A DNA stretch of 64,000 nucleotides from Roseiarcus sp963784805 (GCA_963784805.1 CAWASR010000016.1:310001-374000), one strand, 5' to 3'; positions 34,615-43,532 are shown, numbered from the stretch's first letter. The notes: generated by a model not told the origin, from the letters alone. Numbers and translations: made by a program.

Positions 34615-35721
34615 TTAAGGGCTTCGAGCGAGGTTGACGTCCTGAAGGCCCAATTCGAGCGGCACGGTCGCTACGAAACAGGAGCCCTGGTTGAGGCGAC
34701 TGGAGATCGTCAGCTTCCCGCGATGGCGGGTGAGAATATGCTTGACGATCGCGAGTCCGAGCCCGGTTCCATTCTTCGCGCGGCTCTGGCCGGGGTCGAT
34801 ACGATAGAACCGCTCCGTCAGGCGAGGAAGGTGCTCGGGCGCGATTCCGTAGCCGTAATCGCGAACGCTGAGGCTGCCCTCCTTCTCCATCATCGCGACT
34901 TCGACATCGACCAGGCGGGCGCCCTCCGCATCGGCGCGCACGCCGTACTTGATCGCGTTTTCGATCAGGTTTTCCGCGACGCGAGTGAGTTCGTCCTTGT
35001 CGCCCACGACCAAAACCGGCCGCATCGCATCGACCCGAATTTCGACGCCGAGTTCATTCGCCATCGGGGTCAGCGAATCGACGACGCTGCGCGTCGTCAG
35101 CGCGAGATCCACGACCGCTTCGGGCCGTACGTGCTGCTTCTGTTCGATGCGCGACAGCGACAGCAGGTCCTCAATCAGGCGCGCCATGCGTCGACCCTGT
35201 TCGCGCATGATCTCCAGAAAGCGATCGCGCGCCTTCGTGTCGTCGCGCGCCGAGCCTTGCATTGTTTCGACAAAGCCGAGCAGGGAGGCGAGCGGGGTGC
35301 GCAACTCGTGGCTGGCGTTGGCGATGAAATCCACGCGCATCCGCTCCGCTCGCCGCACCGCCGTCAGATCGCGCAGAGTCAGCAGCGCCGCCACCACCTC
35401 GCCCTCGGACGTGGCGAGCGGAGCGACGCAAACGTCGAACAATCGTTCAACCGGGACACGCTCGCTCCACTGCACGGTCTCGGGCTCGCCGCTGGACATC
35501 ACCCGCCGATGCGCATCGACGACGTCCGGCGCGCGAAGGGCCAACACGAAGGGCTCGCCGACCTTGAGCGCGGGCAAGAGAACGAACGCCGGTCCATTGG
35601 CGGTCGCCGCGCGTCCGTCTGGCCCGACGATCATCGCCGGCTCCGGCATCGCGCCGACAAGCTGAGCCGCGAAAGGGGACCGGATGAGGTCCGCGAGGGG
35701 AAGGGCGTCGGCGCCGTTCAT
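34615..35721 (-). CDS. phoR: Phosphate-regulon sensor kinase PhoR, without membrane anchor
   Basis: A 368-residue histidine kinase. A PAS domain fills residues about 15-125 (MPEPAMIVGPDGRAATANGP), then come the H-box FIANASHELRTPLASLLGFV, N-box NLIENAIKYG and G-boxes VRDYGYGIA and NGTGLGLAIVKHILTRH. The kinase core resembles PhoR, and the gene sits beside the pst-phoUB unit. No transmembrane segment is seen, whereas many PhoR proteins have an N-terminal anchor; it starts 12 bases after a polytopic membrane-protein gene on the same strand. Confidence 0.88.
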   Translation of the reverse strand: MNGADALPLADLIRSPFAAQLVGAMPEPAMIVGPDGRAATANGPAFVLLPALKVGEPFVLALRAPDVVDAHRRVMSSGEPETVQWSERVPVERLFDVCVAPLATSEGEVVAALLTLRDLTAVRRAERMRVDFIANASHELRTPLASLLGFVETMQGSARDDTKARDRFLEIMREQGRRMARLIEDLLSLSRIEQKQHVRPEAVVDLALTTRSVVDSLTPMANELGVEIRVDAMRPVLVVGDKDELTRVAENLIENAIKYGVRADAEGARLVDVEVAMMEKEGSLSVRDYGYGIAPEHLPRLTERFYRIDPGQSRAKNGTGLGLAIVKHILTRHRGKLTISSRLNQGSCFVATVPLELGLQDVNLARSP

Positions 35722-35733
35722 CGAAAAACTCGC

Positions 35734-36636
35734 CTAATCGTCCGACGGGTTCGACATGGCTTCGCGCAGCGAGCGCCACCGGCGCGCTGCCTCCACGCCG
35801 CCGAGCAGCGCCATCGCCCCGACGAAAGGAATGACATAATAGATGCAGCGAAAGAGGAGTAGCGAGGCGAGCACGGCGTCCGCGGAGCCTCCGACGCCTT
35901 GCAGGATCGTCGCTTCGAAAACCCCGAGGCCGCCGGGAGAATGGCTGGCGATGCCGAGCATGGCGGCGAACGAGTAAAGCGTCGCGAAAGTCGGGAAACC
36001 GATCGCCGAGCCCCTGGGCAGCAGGACATAGAGCGCCGCCGCCGCCGAGCAGACGTCCACGACGCCGAGCGCCATCTGTCCCAGCGTGAGCAGCGGACCC
36101 GGCAACTTGAAATTGCCGAAGACCGAGGCGCCGCGCCAACGCATAATCCCAACCCAGCCGAGATAGACGATCACCGCGCCGATGACGCTCAGCCCGAACG
36201 AACGATTGACCAGCGGATTGAAGTGGTTGATCTCGGCCACGGCGTCCGAAGCGAAGATGAAGCCGGTGCCGACGATGAACCCCATGCCGAGCCAGAAGGT
36301 GATCCCCGCCACGACGGTCAGGCTCGCGACCTTGCCGGCGGAAAGCCCGGCCGGTCCATAGATCCAAAGTCGGACCGCCCCGCCGGTCACCAGAGGAAAC
36401 CCCAAAGTGAAAGAAACCGCATAGCTCGCGAAGGACGCCAGGGCCGTCAATCGGTACGGGACCCTAATCCGCAAATGCCGGAGCGCCAGTCCGTCGTAGC
36501 CGGTCAGAGCGAGATAGCTCAACGCTGTGAAGGCGAAGGCGAGCGCGATCTGGTCGCCGCCGGTTGACGCGATCGCGGCTTTGAATTTGTCGGGATCGAT
36601 GCGGATCAACGTGCGGACGAAGATCGTCGCCGACAC
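35734..36636 (-). CDS. UPF0104 / lysylphosphatidylglycerol-synthase-TM-like membrane protein
   Basis: A polytopic protein of 300 residues with the hallmarks of the LPG-synthase transmembrane (flippase-like) family: ASYAVSFTLGFPLVTGGAVR near the start, the glycine-rich LGIASHSPGGLGVFEATIL, and FRCIYYVIPF near the end. There is no aminoacyl-transferase domain, so it is a membrane-only member. The start is GTG 36636; the frame stays open upstream and encodes a further hydrophobic stretch (LGVAASLLIIAVSATIF) but offers no ATG, GTG or TTG, so the first helix may be shortened. It precedes phoR by 12 bases. Confidence 0.8.
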   Translation of the reverse strand: MSATIFVRTLIRIDPDKFKAAIASTGGDQIALAFAFTALSYLALTGYDGLALRHLRIRVPYRLTALASFASYAVSFTLGFPLVTGGAVRLWIYGPAGLSAGKVASLTVVAGITFWLGMGFIVGTGFIFASDAVAEINHFNPLVNRSFGLSVIGAVIVYLGWVGIMRWRGASVFGNFKLPGPLLTLGQMALGVVDVCSAAAALYVLLPRGSAIGFPTFATLYSFAAMLGIASHSPGGLGVFEATILQGVGGSADAVLASLLLFRCIYYVIPFVGAMALLGGVEAARRWRSLREAMSNPSDD

Positions 36637-36814
36637 CGCAATGATGAGAAGGCTCGCGGCTACGCCGAGCCGCCGAAGGGCCCCTCTATGAGACGTGATG
36701 GTCTCGATCAGGCGCGTGACGCGCGACGGCGGAGCCGGGTGCGGCGCAGCGCCCGAGGCCCGAACTCGGCGCCGGGCGTTCCTGCGCGTGCGCCATGCTT
36801 TGTCCCTGTTGACC

Positions 36815-37118
36815 CGACGCCGCCTATACGGTCTGCGTCCGGCGCGCGCAAGCGCCCGGCTTCGCGCGGAAGATCGCCTTCTTTGTGCGCGCGGAACGCT
36901 GGATCAGATCGGCGTTGGTATCGGTCGGAGAGCAGATGGCGGCGGCTTGGGCGCCCGCGGAGGCGAGGATATCGTCCGGGTGCGCCGGCGAGAGCGGCGG
37001 CCGCCTGCGGGTCGGCGTCGGCGTCGGCGGCATGGGGCGCCTGGCAGTCGCTGCGCGCCGCGACGTTGGCGCCGTGGATTTTGCCAATACGCGCCGCGCC
37101 GACAATGCCAAATTTCAT
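36815..37118 (-). pseudogene. iolG: Inositol 2-dehydrogenase remnant
   Basis: Starting at 37118 the minus strand reads a normal IolG beginning (MKFGIVGAARIGKIHGANVA). The frame is then lost; another frame gives the family core ICSPTDTNADLIQRSARTKK with AIFRAKP (intact relatives have a CEKP motif there), and the first frame returns with APDADRIGG. The catalytic and substrate domain (about 230 residues) is absent. It is a frameshifted 5' fragment, divergent from the intact inositol genes and sharing their promoter region. Confidence 0.75.
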
Positions 37119-37171
37119 GAGGTCCTACCGAGCGAGTGCGCCCGGCGGATCCGGACGTCAATCTGCAAGAG

Positions 37172-37215
37172 AGAATATACGTTCCATATTGACTTGGGAA
37201 TGGAATTTTTGTTTC
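37172..37215. promoter_or_regulatory. Candidate IolR (RpiR-type) operator in front of the iol genes
   Basis: AGAA-TATACG-TTCC lies at 37172-37185 and GGAA-TTTTTG-TTTC at 37202-37215, in an AT-rich stretch 60-100 bases before the SDR start. As I recall, the Sinorhizobium IolR site is GGAA-N6-TTCC; each dyad here has one mismatch. The same AGAA-N6-TTCC form occurs in the rpiR divergent promoter at 59299-59312. Confidence 0.45.
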
Positions 37216-37272
37216 ATTCAGCCTACTGCTTCGAGGGCAGCCCGCCGATCGAAGCCGAACGGAGAAAACGCC

Positions 37273-38124
37273 ATGGCATCAAGATCCGCGGTCAAAGTGG
37301 CGGCGTCCGCGCGCGAGTCGTATCGCGGCCCAGCCAATCTCAGCGGCAAAATCGCGGTCGTCACGGGGGGCACGCAGGGTCTGGGCGAGGCGATCGCGCG
37401 GCTTTTCGCCGAACGCGGCGCGGCCGGGATCGTCATCTGCGGCCGCAATCCGGACAATGGCGCGCGGGTGGCGAGCGAAATCTCCTCGACCGGTTGCGCC
37501 ACCGTCTTCGTCAAGGCGGACCTCGCCAGGGTCGCCGACTGCCGCAAGGTCGTCGCCGAGGCGGACAGTCGATTTGGCCGCGTCGACTCACTTGTCAACG
37601 CCGCCGCGCTGACGGACCGGGGCGACATCTTCGATACGACCGAGGAGCGCTACAACGAAATTTTTGACGTCAACGTGCGCGCGCCGTTCTTCCTTATTCA
37701 GGAGACCGTGCGCATCATGCGCCGGGAGAAGATCGCCGGCAGCATCGTCAACATCCAGTCGATGTCGGCCCATGGCGGCCAGCCGTTTATCGCGGCCTAT
37801 TGCGCCTCGAAGGGCGCTCTCGCCACCTTGACCCGCAACGTCGCCCATTCGTTGCTGAAGTTCCGTATCCGCGTCAACGGCCTCAACATCGGCTGGATGT
37901 CGACGCCGGGCGAAGACCGCATTCAGAAGACATATCACGGCGCCGGCGATGGATGGCTCGAGGCGAACGCCAAGGCCAAACCGTTCGGTCGCCTCCTCGA
38001 TCCCAAGGAAGTCGCGCGCGCTTGCGCGTTTCTGTGTTCCGACGAATCCGGATTGATGACCGGCGCGAACATCGACTTCGACCAGACCGTCGTCGGCGCG
38101 GGCGACGCGCCGATCGAGCCCTGA
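37273..38124 (+). CDS. SDR-family oxidoreductase of the inositol cluster
   Basis: A 283-residue short-chain dehydrogenase. The NAD(P)-binding motif is VVTGGTQGLGEAIARLF; the NNAG-like position is VNAAALTD; the catalytic serine is in NIQSMSAH and the YxxxK in YCASKGALATL. ATG 37273 has GGAG eight bases upstream. It is the first gene of the iolC-iolD-iolB run, so a polyol or inositol-derivative dehydrogenase is likely; the exact substrate is not visible. Confidence 0.8.
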   Translation: MASRSAVKVAASARESYRGPANLSGKIAVVTGGTQGLGEAIARLFAERGAAGIVICGRNPDNGARVASEISSTGCATVFVKADLARVADCRKVVAEADSRFGRVDSLVNAAALTDRGDIFDTTEERYNEIFDVNVRAPFFLIQETVRIMRREKIAGSIVNIQSMSAHGGQPFIAAYCASKGALATLTRNVAHSLLKFRIRVNGLNIGWMSTPGEDRIQKTYHGAGDGWLEANAKAKPFGRLLDPKEVARACAFLCSDESGLMTGANIDFDQTVVGAGDAPIEP

Positions 38125-38141
38125 ACCCGGAGCAGCGTCTA

Positions 38142-40052
38142 GTGCCCGAACCCCGTCTCGACGTAATCACGATCGGCCGCTCGTCGGTCGACCTCTACGG
38201 CGAGCAGGTCGGTGGCCGCCTCGAAGATATGGCGACCTTCTCCAAGGCGGTCGGCGGCTGTCCAACCAACATCGCCATCGGCACGGCGCGCCTCGGACTG
38301 AAGAGCGGCCTCGTGACCCGCGTCGGCGACGAGCACATGGGCCGTTTCATCCGCGAACAATGCGCGCGCGAAGGCGTAGACGTCTCCGGCGTTCACACCG
38401 ATCCGACGCGCCTCACGTCTCTCGTCCTGCTCGGCATCCGCGACGCAGAGACTTTCCCGCTGATCTTCTACCGCGACAATTGCGCCGACAGCGCACTCGA
38501 CGAGAGCGACATCGACGCGGACTATATTGAAAGCGCCGGAGCGATCGTGGTCACCGGCACCCATTTCGCGCGCGCCAATACGGCCGCCGCGCAGTTGAAG
38601 GCGATGCGCATTGCGCGCGCCGCCGGGCGCAAAATCGTTTTCGACATCGACTACCGACCCAATCTCTGGGGACTGGCCGGCCATGGCGCGGGCGAGGAGC
38701 GCTACATCAAGTCCGGCGAGGTGACGCAGAGCCTGAGCGCGATCCTGCCGCAGTGCGATCTTATCGTCGGCACCGAGGAGGAGACGATGATCGCGGGCGG
38801 GGCGGACGAGCCGCTCGAGGCGCTGAGGGCCGTGCGCGCGGTGACCCAGGCGACGCTGGTGCTCAAACGCGGGCCGATGGGCTGCGTGGTGTTTCCGGGG
38901 GCGATCCCCGCTACGCTCGAGGATGGCGTCAAGGGGCCGGGATTTCCGGTCGAAGTCTACAACGTGCTTGGCGCCGGCGATGCATTCATGTCCGGCTTTC
39001 TGCGCGGTTGGCTGCGCGGCGAGCCGCTCGAGACATGCTGCGCCTTTGCGAACGCCAACGGCGCATTCGCGGTGTCGCGGCTGCTGTGCTCGGCCGAATA
39101 TCCGACCTGGGCCGAACTCAGCCGGTTCCTCCAGCGTGGTTCGCCCCACCGTGCGCTTCGCCGCGATGAGACATTGAATCATATTCACTGGGCGACCACC
39201 CGCCGCCCGCGGCCGCCAACGATTATGGCGCTGGCGATCGACCATCGCGCCCAGCTCGAGAAGATCGCCGACGATGCGGGCGCGCCGCACGAGCGCATCG
39301 GCGCCTTCAAGCTGCTGGCGGTCGAGGCGGCGGCGAAGGTGGCCGCGGGCCGGCTGGGATATGGGATGCTGCTCGACGGCAAGTACGGACGCGAGGCTCT
39401 GTTCCGGGCGGTGGATCACGACTTCTGGATCGGCCGGCCGGTCGAGGAGCCCGGGTCGCGACCGCTCGATTTCGAGTTCGGCGGTTCGCTGGGGGCCAAG
39501 CTTCAGGAATGGCCTCTCGCGCATACGATCAAATGCCTGTGCTTTTATCACCCCGACGATCCGACGGAGCTGAAGTCGCGGCAGGAGCGAGAACTTCTGC
39601 GCCTACATGACGCGGCGCGCACCCTCGGGCGCGAATTGTTGATCGAGATCATCGCGAGCAAGAATGGCCTAGTACAGGATGATACAATCGCGCGCGTCCT
39701 TGAGCGGCTCTATGAAATCGACGTCAAACCCGATTGGTGGAAGCTCGAAGGCCAGGCGAGCGTGGCGGCGTGGGACAAGGTCGCGCGGGTGATCGAGGCG
39801 AACGATCCGCTGTGCCGAGGAATTATGCTGCTCGGGCTGGAAGCGCCGGAGGAAGACCTTGCGCAAGCCTTCGGCATCGCGCGACACTGCGGCCTCGTCA
39901 AAGGCTTCGCGGTCGGGCGAACGATCTTTGTCGAGCCGGCGCTGGAATGGTTCGCCGGGCGGATCGACGATCGTCAGGCGATCGAGCGCATGGCGAGCGC
40001 TTTCGCCCGACTGTGCGAGCTCTGGCGGGAGGCGGCGGGCGGAGACGCGTGA
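38142..40052 (+). CDS. iolC: 5-dehydro-2-deoxygluconokinase fused to DUF2090 (putative aldolase)
   Basis: A 636-residue two-domain protein. Residues 5-335 are a PfkB-type sugar kinase: LDVITIGRSSVDLYGEQVGG, VGGCPTNIAIGTARLG and the catalytic-base motif NVLGAGDAFMSGFLRG. Residues about 345-630 are DUF2090, an aldolase-like domain (IMALAIDHRAQLEKIADDAG, LDGKYGREALF, KPDWWKLEGQ). IolC phosphorylates DKG (EC 2.7.1.92); the fused domain is generally taken as the aldolase that cleaves DKGP, replacing IolJ. The start is GTG 38142. The stop overlaps the next start (TGATG). Confidence 0.92.
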   Translation: MPEPRLDVITIGRSSVDLYGEQVGGRLEDMATFSKAVGGCPTNIAIGTARLGLKSGLVTRVGDEHMGRFIREQCAREGVDVSGVHTDPTRLTSLVLLGIRDAETFPLIFYRDNCADSALDESDIDADYIESAGAIVVTGTHFARANTAAAQLKAMRIARAAGRKIVFDIDYRPNLWGLAGHGAGEERYIKSGEVTQSLSAILPQCDLIVGTEEETMIAGGADEPLEALRAVRAVTQATLVLKRGPMGCVVFPGAIPATLEDGVKGPGFPVEVYNVLGAGDAFMSGFLRGWLRGEPLETCCAFANANGAFAVSRLLCSAEYPTWAELSRFLQRGSPHRALRRDETLNHIHWATTRRPRPPTIMALAIDHRAQLEKIADDAGAPHERIGAFKLLAVEAAAKVAAGRLGYGMLLDGKYGREALFRAVDHDFWIGRPVEEPGSRPLDFEFGGSLGAKLQEWPLAHTIKCLCFYHPDDPTELKSRQERELLRLHDAARTLGRELLIEIIASKNGLVQDDTIARVLERLYEIDVKPDWWKLEGQASVAAWDKVARVIEANDPLCRGIMLLGLEAPEEDLAQAFGIARHCGLVKGFAVGRTIFVEPALEWFAGRIDDRQAIERMASAFARLCELWREAAGGDA

Positions 40053-41140
40053 TGCTCGAGGACAGCGATCTCGACGCGGCCGTCGCCGCCGGGCTGCTCG
40101 ATCCCGCGCTGCGCGCCGCGCTCGTCGCGTTCGCGGCCAAGCGGCGCCAGAGTGCGGGCCCGCGTGCCGCAGGGTCCGAGACGCCGGCGCCGAAATTCGA
40201 CCCGGTCCACGTCCTTTATTACGCCGGCGCCCTCCTGGTTATCGGCGCAATGGGATTGTTCGCCAACACGGCGTTCGACAGTCTGGGCGGGTGGGCGCTG
40301 ACAGCGATAGCGATCATATACGCGGCGGGATTTTTGTGGCTGGGCAGCGCGCTGTGGAAAAGGCTCGAGACGCGCACTCCCGGCGGATTGTGCGTCGCGA
40401 TCGCGGTTTCGATGGCGCCCCTGGCGATTTACGGCGTGCAGGACGCGCTGAATCTTTGGGCGGCGGAGAAGCCTGGCGGATATCACGAGTTCTATCCGCT
40501 GATCAATGGCGGCTGGGTGTTCATGGAACTCGGCACAATCGTGGCGGCGACGCTGGCGCTGTATAAATTCCCGTTCCCATTCATCCTGTTGATCGCAGCC
40601 GTCGCGCTATGGTTCCTGTCGATGGATCTGGCCGCGCTCATCGCGAATCGGCGACCGCCGGACTGGAATGCGGATTGGGAGCTGCGTCTCACGGTCTCGA
40701 AAATCGTCGGCCTCGCCCTGATCGCCGTCGCGTGGGCCATCGATCTCAAATGGGGCGCGCTCGGAGATTTCGGCTTCTGGTTGCACCTTTTCGGCGCGAT
40801 CACGCTTTGGGGCGCGATCACTTCCGGCGGCGGCGGCGAATTCGGTAGGGCGGTCTATTGCGCGTTCAACATCGGCCTCATCGCCTTCGGGCTGTTTCTC
40901 AACCGCCGCGTCTACGCGGTGTTTGGCACGATCGGCATAGCGATCTATCTCGGCTATCTCGCGTTTGACGTCTTCAAGGACGTCGTCGGCTTTTCCTTTG
41001 CGCTGTCGGCGATCGGCGTCGCAATCGTCTTCGCCGGCGTTGGCCTGGAGCGCCGCCGCAGCGCGCTCTACGCCTATGTCGACGCGCATCTGCCTGAATT
41101 CCTCCGCGCGCTGCGCCCGCTCCGCGCGCGGCAGGCGTGA
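40052..41140 (+). CDS. Multi-spanning membrane protein embedded in the iol operon
   Basis: A 362-residue protein with a short cytosolic N-terminus (LEDSDLDAAVAAGLLDPALR) and about ten hydrophobic segments beginning with HVLYYAGALLVIGAMGLFAN. The start of the membrane part is reminiscent of DUF2157 proteins, but I do not recognise a transporter signature. It overlaps the iolC stop as TGATG and lies 26 bases before iolD, so it is translated with the operon. Inositol uptake is tempting from position but not shown by sequence. Confidence 0.75.
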   Translation: MLEDSDLDAAVAAGLLDPALRAALVAFAAKRRQSAGPRAAGSETPAPKFDPVHVLYYAGALLVIGAMGLFANTAFDSLGGWALTAIAIIYAAGFLWLGSALWKRLETRTPGGLCVAIAVSMAPLAIYGVQDALNLWAAEKPGGYHEFYPLINGGWVFMELGTIVAATLALYKFPFPFILLIAAVALWFLSMDLAALIANRRPPDWNADWELRLTVSKIVGLALIAVAWAIDLKWGALGDFGFWLHLFGAITLWGAITSGGGGEFGRAVYCAFNIGLIAFGLFLNRRVYAVFGTIGIAIYLGYLAFDVFKDVVGFSFALSAIGVAIVFAGVGLERRRSALYAYVDAHLPEFLRALRPLRARQA

Positions 41141-41166
41141 ACGACTGAATAAAGGACGCCCACGCC

Positions 41167-43014
41167 ATGAAAGCAGTCCGATTGACCGCCGCCCAAGCGA
41201 TGGTCCGCTTTCTCAGCGTTCAAAAAGTCGAGGTCGACGGCCGCGAGCAAAGGCTCTTCGAGGGCGTCTTCGCCATATTCGGTCACGGAAATGTTGCGGG
41301 CGTCGGCGAAGCCCTCTACGCCGCGCGCAAGTCGCTGCCCACCTACCGCGCGCACAACGAGCAGGCGATGGCGCACGCCGCGATCGCCTTCGCCAAGGCC
41401 TCCCGGCGCAAGCGCATGATGGCTTGCACCACCTCGATCGGGCCAGGCGCGACCAACATGATCACTGCAGCCGCGTTGGCGCACGTCAATCGTCTGCCGG
41501 TCTTGCTGATTCCGGGAGACGTCTTCGCCAGTCGCAGGCCCGATCCGGTTTTGCAGCAAGTCGAGGATTTCGGCGACGGAACGGTGAGCGCCAACGACTG
41601 CTTCCGCCCGGTGTCGCGCTATTTCGACCGCATCTTGCGCCCCGAACAGATCATGCCGGCGCTGACCCGAGCGATGTCCGTTCTGACCGATACGGCCGAA
41701 TGCGGGCCGGTGACCCTTGCCTTCTGCCAGGATGTGCAGACGGAGGCCTACGACTATCCCGCGACCTTCTTCGAGGAACGCGTGCATCGCCAGCGCCGCG
41801 TCGCGCCCGACCCGCGCGAAGTGGCCGAGGCGGCGGCGCTGCTGAGCAAAGCGAAACGGCCGCTCGTGGTTTGCGGCGGCGGCGTTCTCTATTCCGACGC
41901 CGAACGTGAGCTGATCGATTTCTGCGCCCGCCGCGGCGTCCCGGTCGCCGAGACCCAGGCCGGCAAGTCTGCGGCTCCGGTCGAACATCCGATGGCCATG
42001 GGAGCGATCGGCGTCACAGGCACCGGCGCCGCCAACACGCTCGCCGCCGAAGCAGACGTAATCGTTGGCGTCGGCACGCGGTTCGCCGATTTCACAACCG
42101 GCTCCTGGGCGCTGTTCAAGAACCCCGAGCGCAGGTTCATCGGCCTCAACGTCCAGCCTCTTGACGCGACGAAGCACCGCGCGCTTCCCATTGTGGCCGA
42201 CGCCCGCGTCGGGCTGGCCGCGCTCGATGAGGCGCTCGACGCCTGGAAGGCGCCGGCGGCCTGGACCAGGGCCGCCGTCAAAGCCAAGGCAGAGTGGGAA
42301 GCGACCGCCGCGCGTTACACCGGCCCCTCCAACGCGCCATTGCCGACCGACGCCGAAGTGCTCGGCGCTCTCATGCGCGCGGGCGACAAGAGCGATGTCA
42401 TCGTATGCGCCGCCGGCGGGCTGCCGGGCGAGTTGCACAAGCTGTGGCGGCCGGGAGGGCCGCTCGGCTATCACGTCGAATACGGCTATTCCTGTATGGG
42501 CTACGAAATCGCCGGCGGTCTGGGGGTCAAAATGGCCCTACCCGACCGGGAAGTCGTCGTCTCGGTCGGCGACGGCTCCTATCTGATGATGAACTCAGAG
42601 ATCGCCACCTCGGTGATGCTGGGCAAGAAGCTGATCATCGTGATCAACGACAATCGGGGGTTCGGCTGCATCAATCGATTGCAGAACGCGACCGGCGGCG
42701 CGCCTTTCAACAATCTTTTGAGCGACGCGAGGCACGAAATCCTGCCCGACATCGACTTCGCGGCGCACGCGCGCTCGATGGGCGCTGAGGCGGTCAAGGT
42801 CGCCTCGATCGCGGAACTCGAAGCCGCGTTCAAGGCGGCGCGCAAGGCGAGAACGACCCAGGTCATTGTCATCGACACCGATCCACTCGGCTCGACCGAC
42901 GCGGGCGGCTTTTGGTGGGACGTCGCCGTGCCGGCGGTCTCGAACCGCGCGGAGGTCGACGCCGCGCGCCACGAGTACGAGGTCGCGTTGAAACTCCAGC
43001 GCGTCGGAGATTGA
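41167..43014 (+). CDS. iolD: 3D-(3,5/4)-trihydroxycyclohexane-1,2-dione hydrolase
   Basis: A thiamin-diphosphate enzyme (EC 3.7.1.22) opening the inositol ring after dehydration. At 615 residues it is full length. The N-terminal ThDP domain starts KAVRLTAAQAMVRFLSVQKV with the activating glutamate region YRAHNEQAMAHAAIAFAK; the C-terminal cofactor-binding motif runs from VGDGSYLMMNSEIATSVML to NDNRGFGCINRLQ. It keeps all key blocks, unlike its neighbours iolE and iolG. Confidence 0.95.
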   Translation: MKAVRLTAAQAMVRFLSVQKVEVDGREQRLFEGVFAIFGHGNVAGVGEALYAARKSLPTYRAHNEQAMAHAAIAFAKASRRKRMMACTTSIGPGATNMITAAALAHVNRLPVLLIPGDVFASRRPDPVLQQVEDFGDGTVSANDCFRPVSRYFDRILRPEQIMPALTRAMSVLTDTAECGPVTLAFCQDVQTEAYDYPATFFEERVHRQRRVAPDPREVAEAAALLSKAKRPLVVCGGGVLYSDAERELIDFCARRGVPVAETQAGKSAAPVEHPMAMGAIGVTGTGAANTLAAEADVIVGVGTRFADFTTGSWALFKNPERRFIGLNVQPLDATKHRALPIVADARVGLAALDEALDAWKAPAAWTRAAVKAKAEWEATAARYTGPSNAPLPTDAEVLGALMRAGDKSDVIVCAAGGLPGELHKLWRPGGPLGYHVEYGYSCMGYEIAGGLGVKMALPDREVVVSVGDGSYLMMNSEIATSVMLGKKLIIVINDNRGFGCINRLQNATGGAPFNNLLSDARHEILPDIDFAAHARSMGAEAVKVASIAELEAAFKAARKARTTQVIVIDTDPLGSTDAGGFWWDVAVPAVSNRAEVDAARHEYEVALKLQRVGD

Positions 43015-43015
43015 G

Positions 43016-43407
43016 ATGAGCGTTCGCATCGGCGCCAATCCGATTCGCTGGGCCAACGACGATCTTCAGGAAATCGGCGGCGACACCCCGCTCGCGACGT
43101 GCCTGGCGGAGGCCAGGCAGGCGGGAATCGAGGGCGTGGAATACAGCCACAAATTTCCGCGCGAAGGCGGGGCGCTGAAGCAGAAGCTTGCATCGTTCGG
43201 AACAGTCTTTGTCGGCGGCTCGGCGTCTATACCCTCCCGGGCGACGGCATGAACGACTATGCGGCGGTGTTCAGGGAGATTAATGGCCATTCCGGCGGGC
43301 TCGTGCTCGAGGCCGAGCAGGATCCGAAAAAGGCGCCGGCGCCGCCTGACGCGGAAGAGGGCGTCGCGCACATTCGCGCGGCGCTGAAGGAAGCGGAGTT
43401 GGCTTAG
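43016..43407 (+). pseudogene. iolE: Inosose dehydratase remnant with internal deletion
   Basis: The N-terminus is normal (SVRIGANPIRWANDDLQEIG, then GIEGVEYSHKFPREGGALKQ) to about 43200. Then, near 43215-43230, the reading changes frame and jumps to the family C-terminus (GVYTLPGDGMNDYAAVFREI and LVLEAEQDP). About 170 residues, including the metal and substrate sites of the TIM barrel, are gone. It sits one base after iolD in the usual place, so it is the native iolE, deleted in situ. Without another copy the inosose to diketone step would be lost. Confidence 0.85.
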
Positions 43408-43448
43408 AAATCGCTTCAAACCCTTATCCGGGCGGCTTTGGCGACCAC

Positions 43449-43494
43449 CTTCTCCCACATGCGGGAGAAGCGCCCTCTTCCGCAAGCGGGAGGG
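43449..43494. repeat. Extragenic palindromes between iolE remnant and iolB
   Basis: Two adjoining hairpins: CTTCTCCC-acatgc-GGGAGAAG (43449-43470) and CTTCCGC-aa-GCGGGAG (within 43474-43494). The CTTCTCCC...GCGGGAGAAG theme resembles the widespread rhizobial intergenic palindromes. It may separate iolB from the upstream operon part. Confidence 0.6.
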
Positions 43495-43532
43495 GATGTG
43501 GGTGAGGGCGGGAAAACAGTGAGGGTGACGTC

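Noticed and set aside
38139..39551. 470-codon minus-strand frame opposite iolC
   Set aside because: No domain signature; it is the antisense frame of a firmly identified kinase gene.
41074..42474. 466-codon minus-strand frame opposite iolD
   Set aside because: Antisense shadow of iolD, with no recognisable motif.
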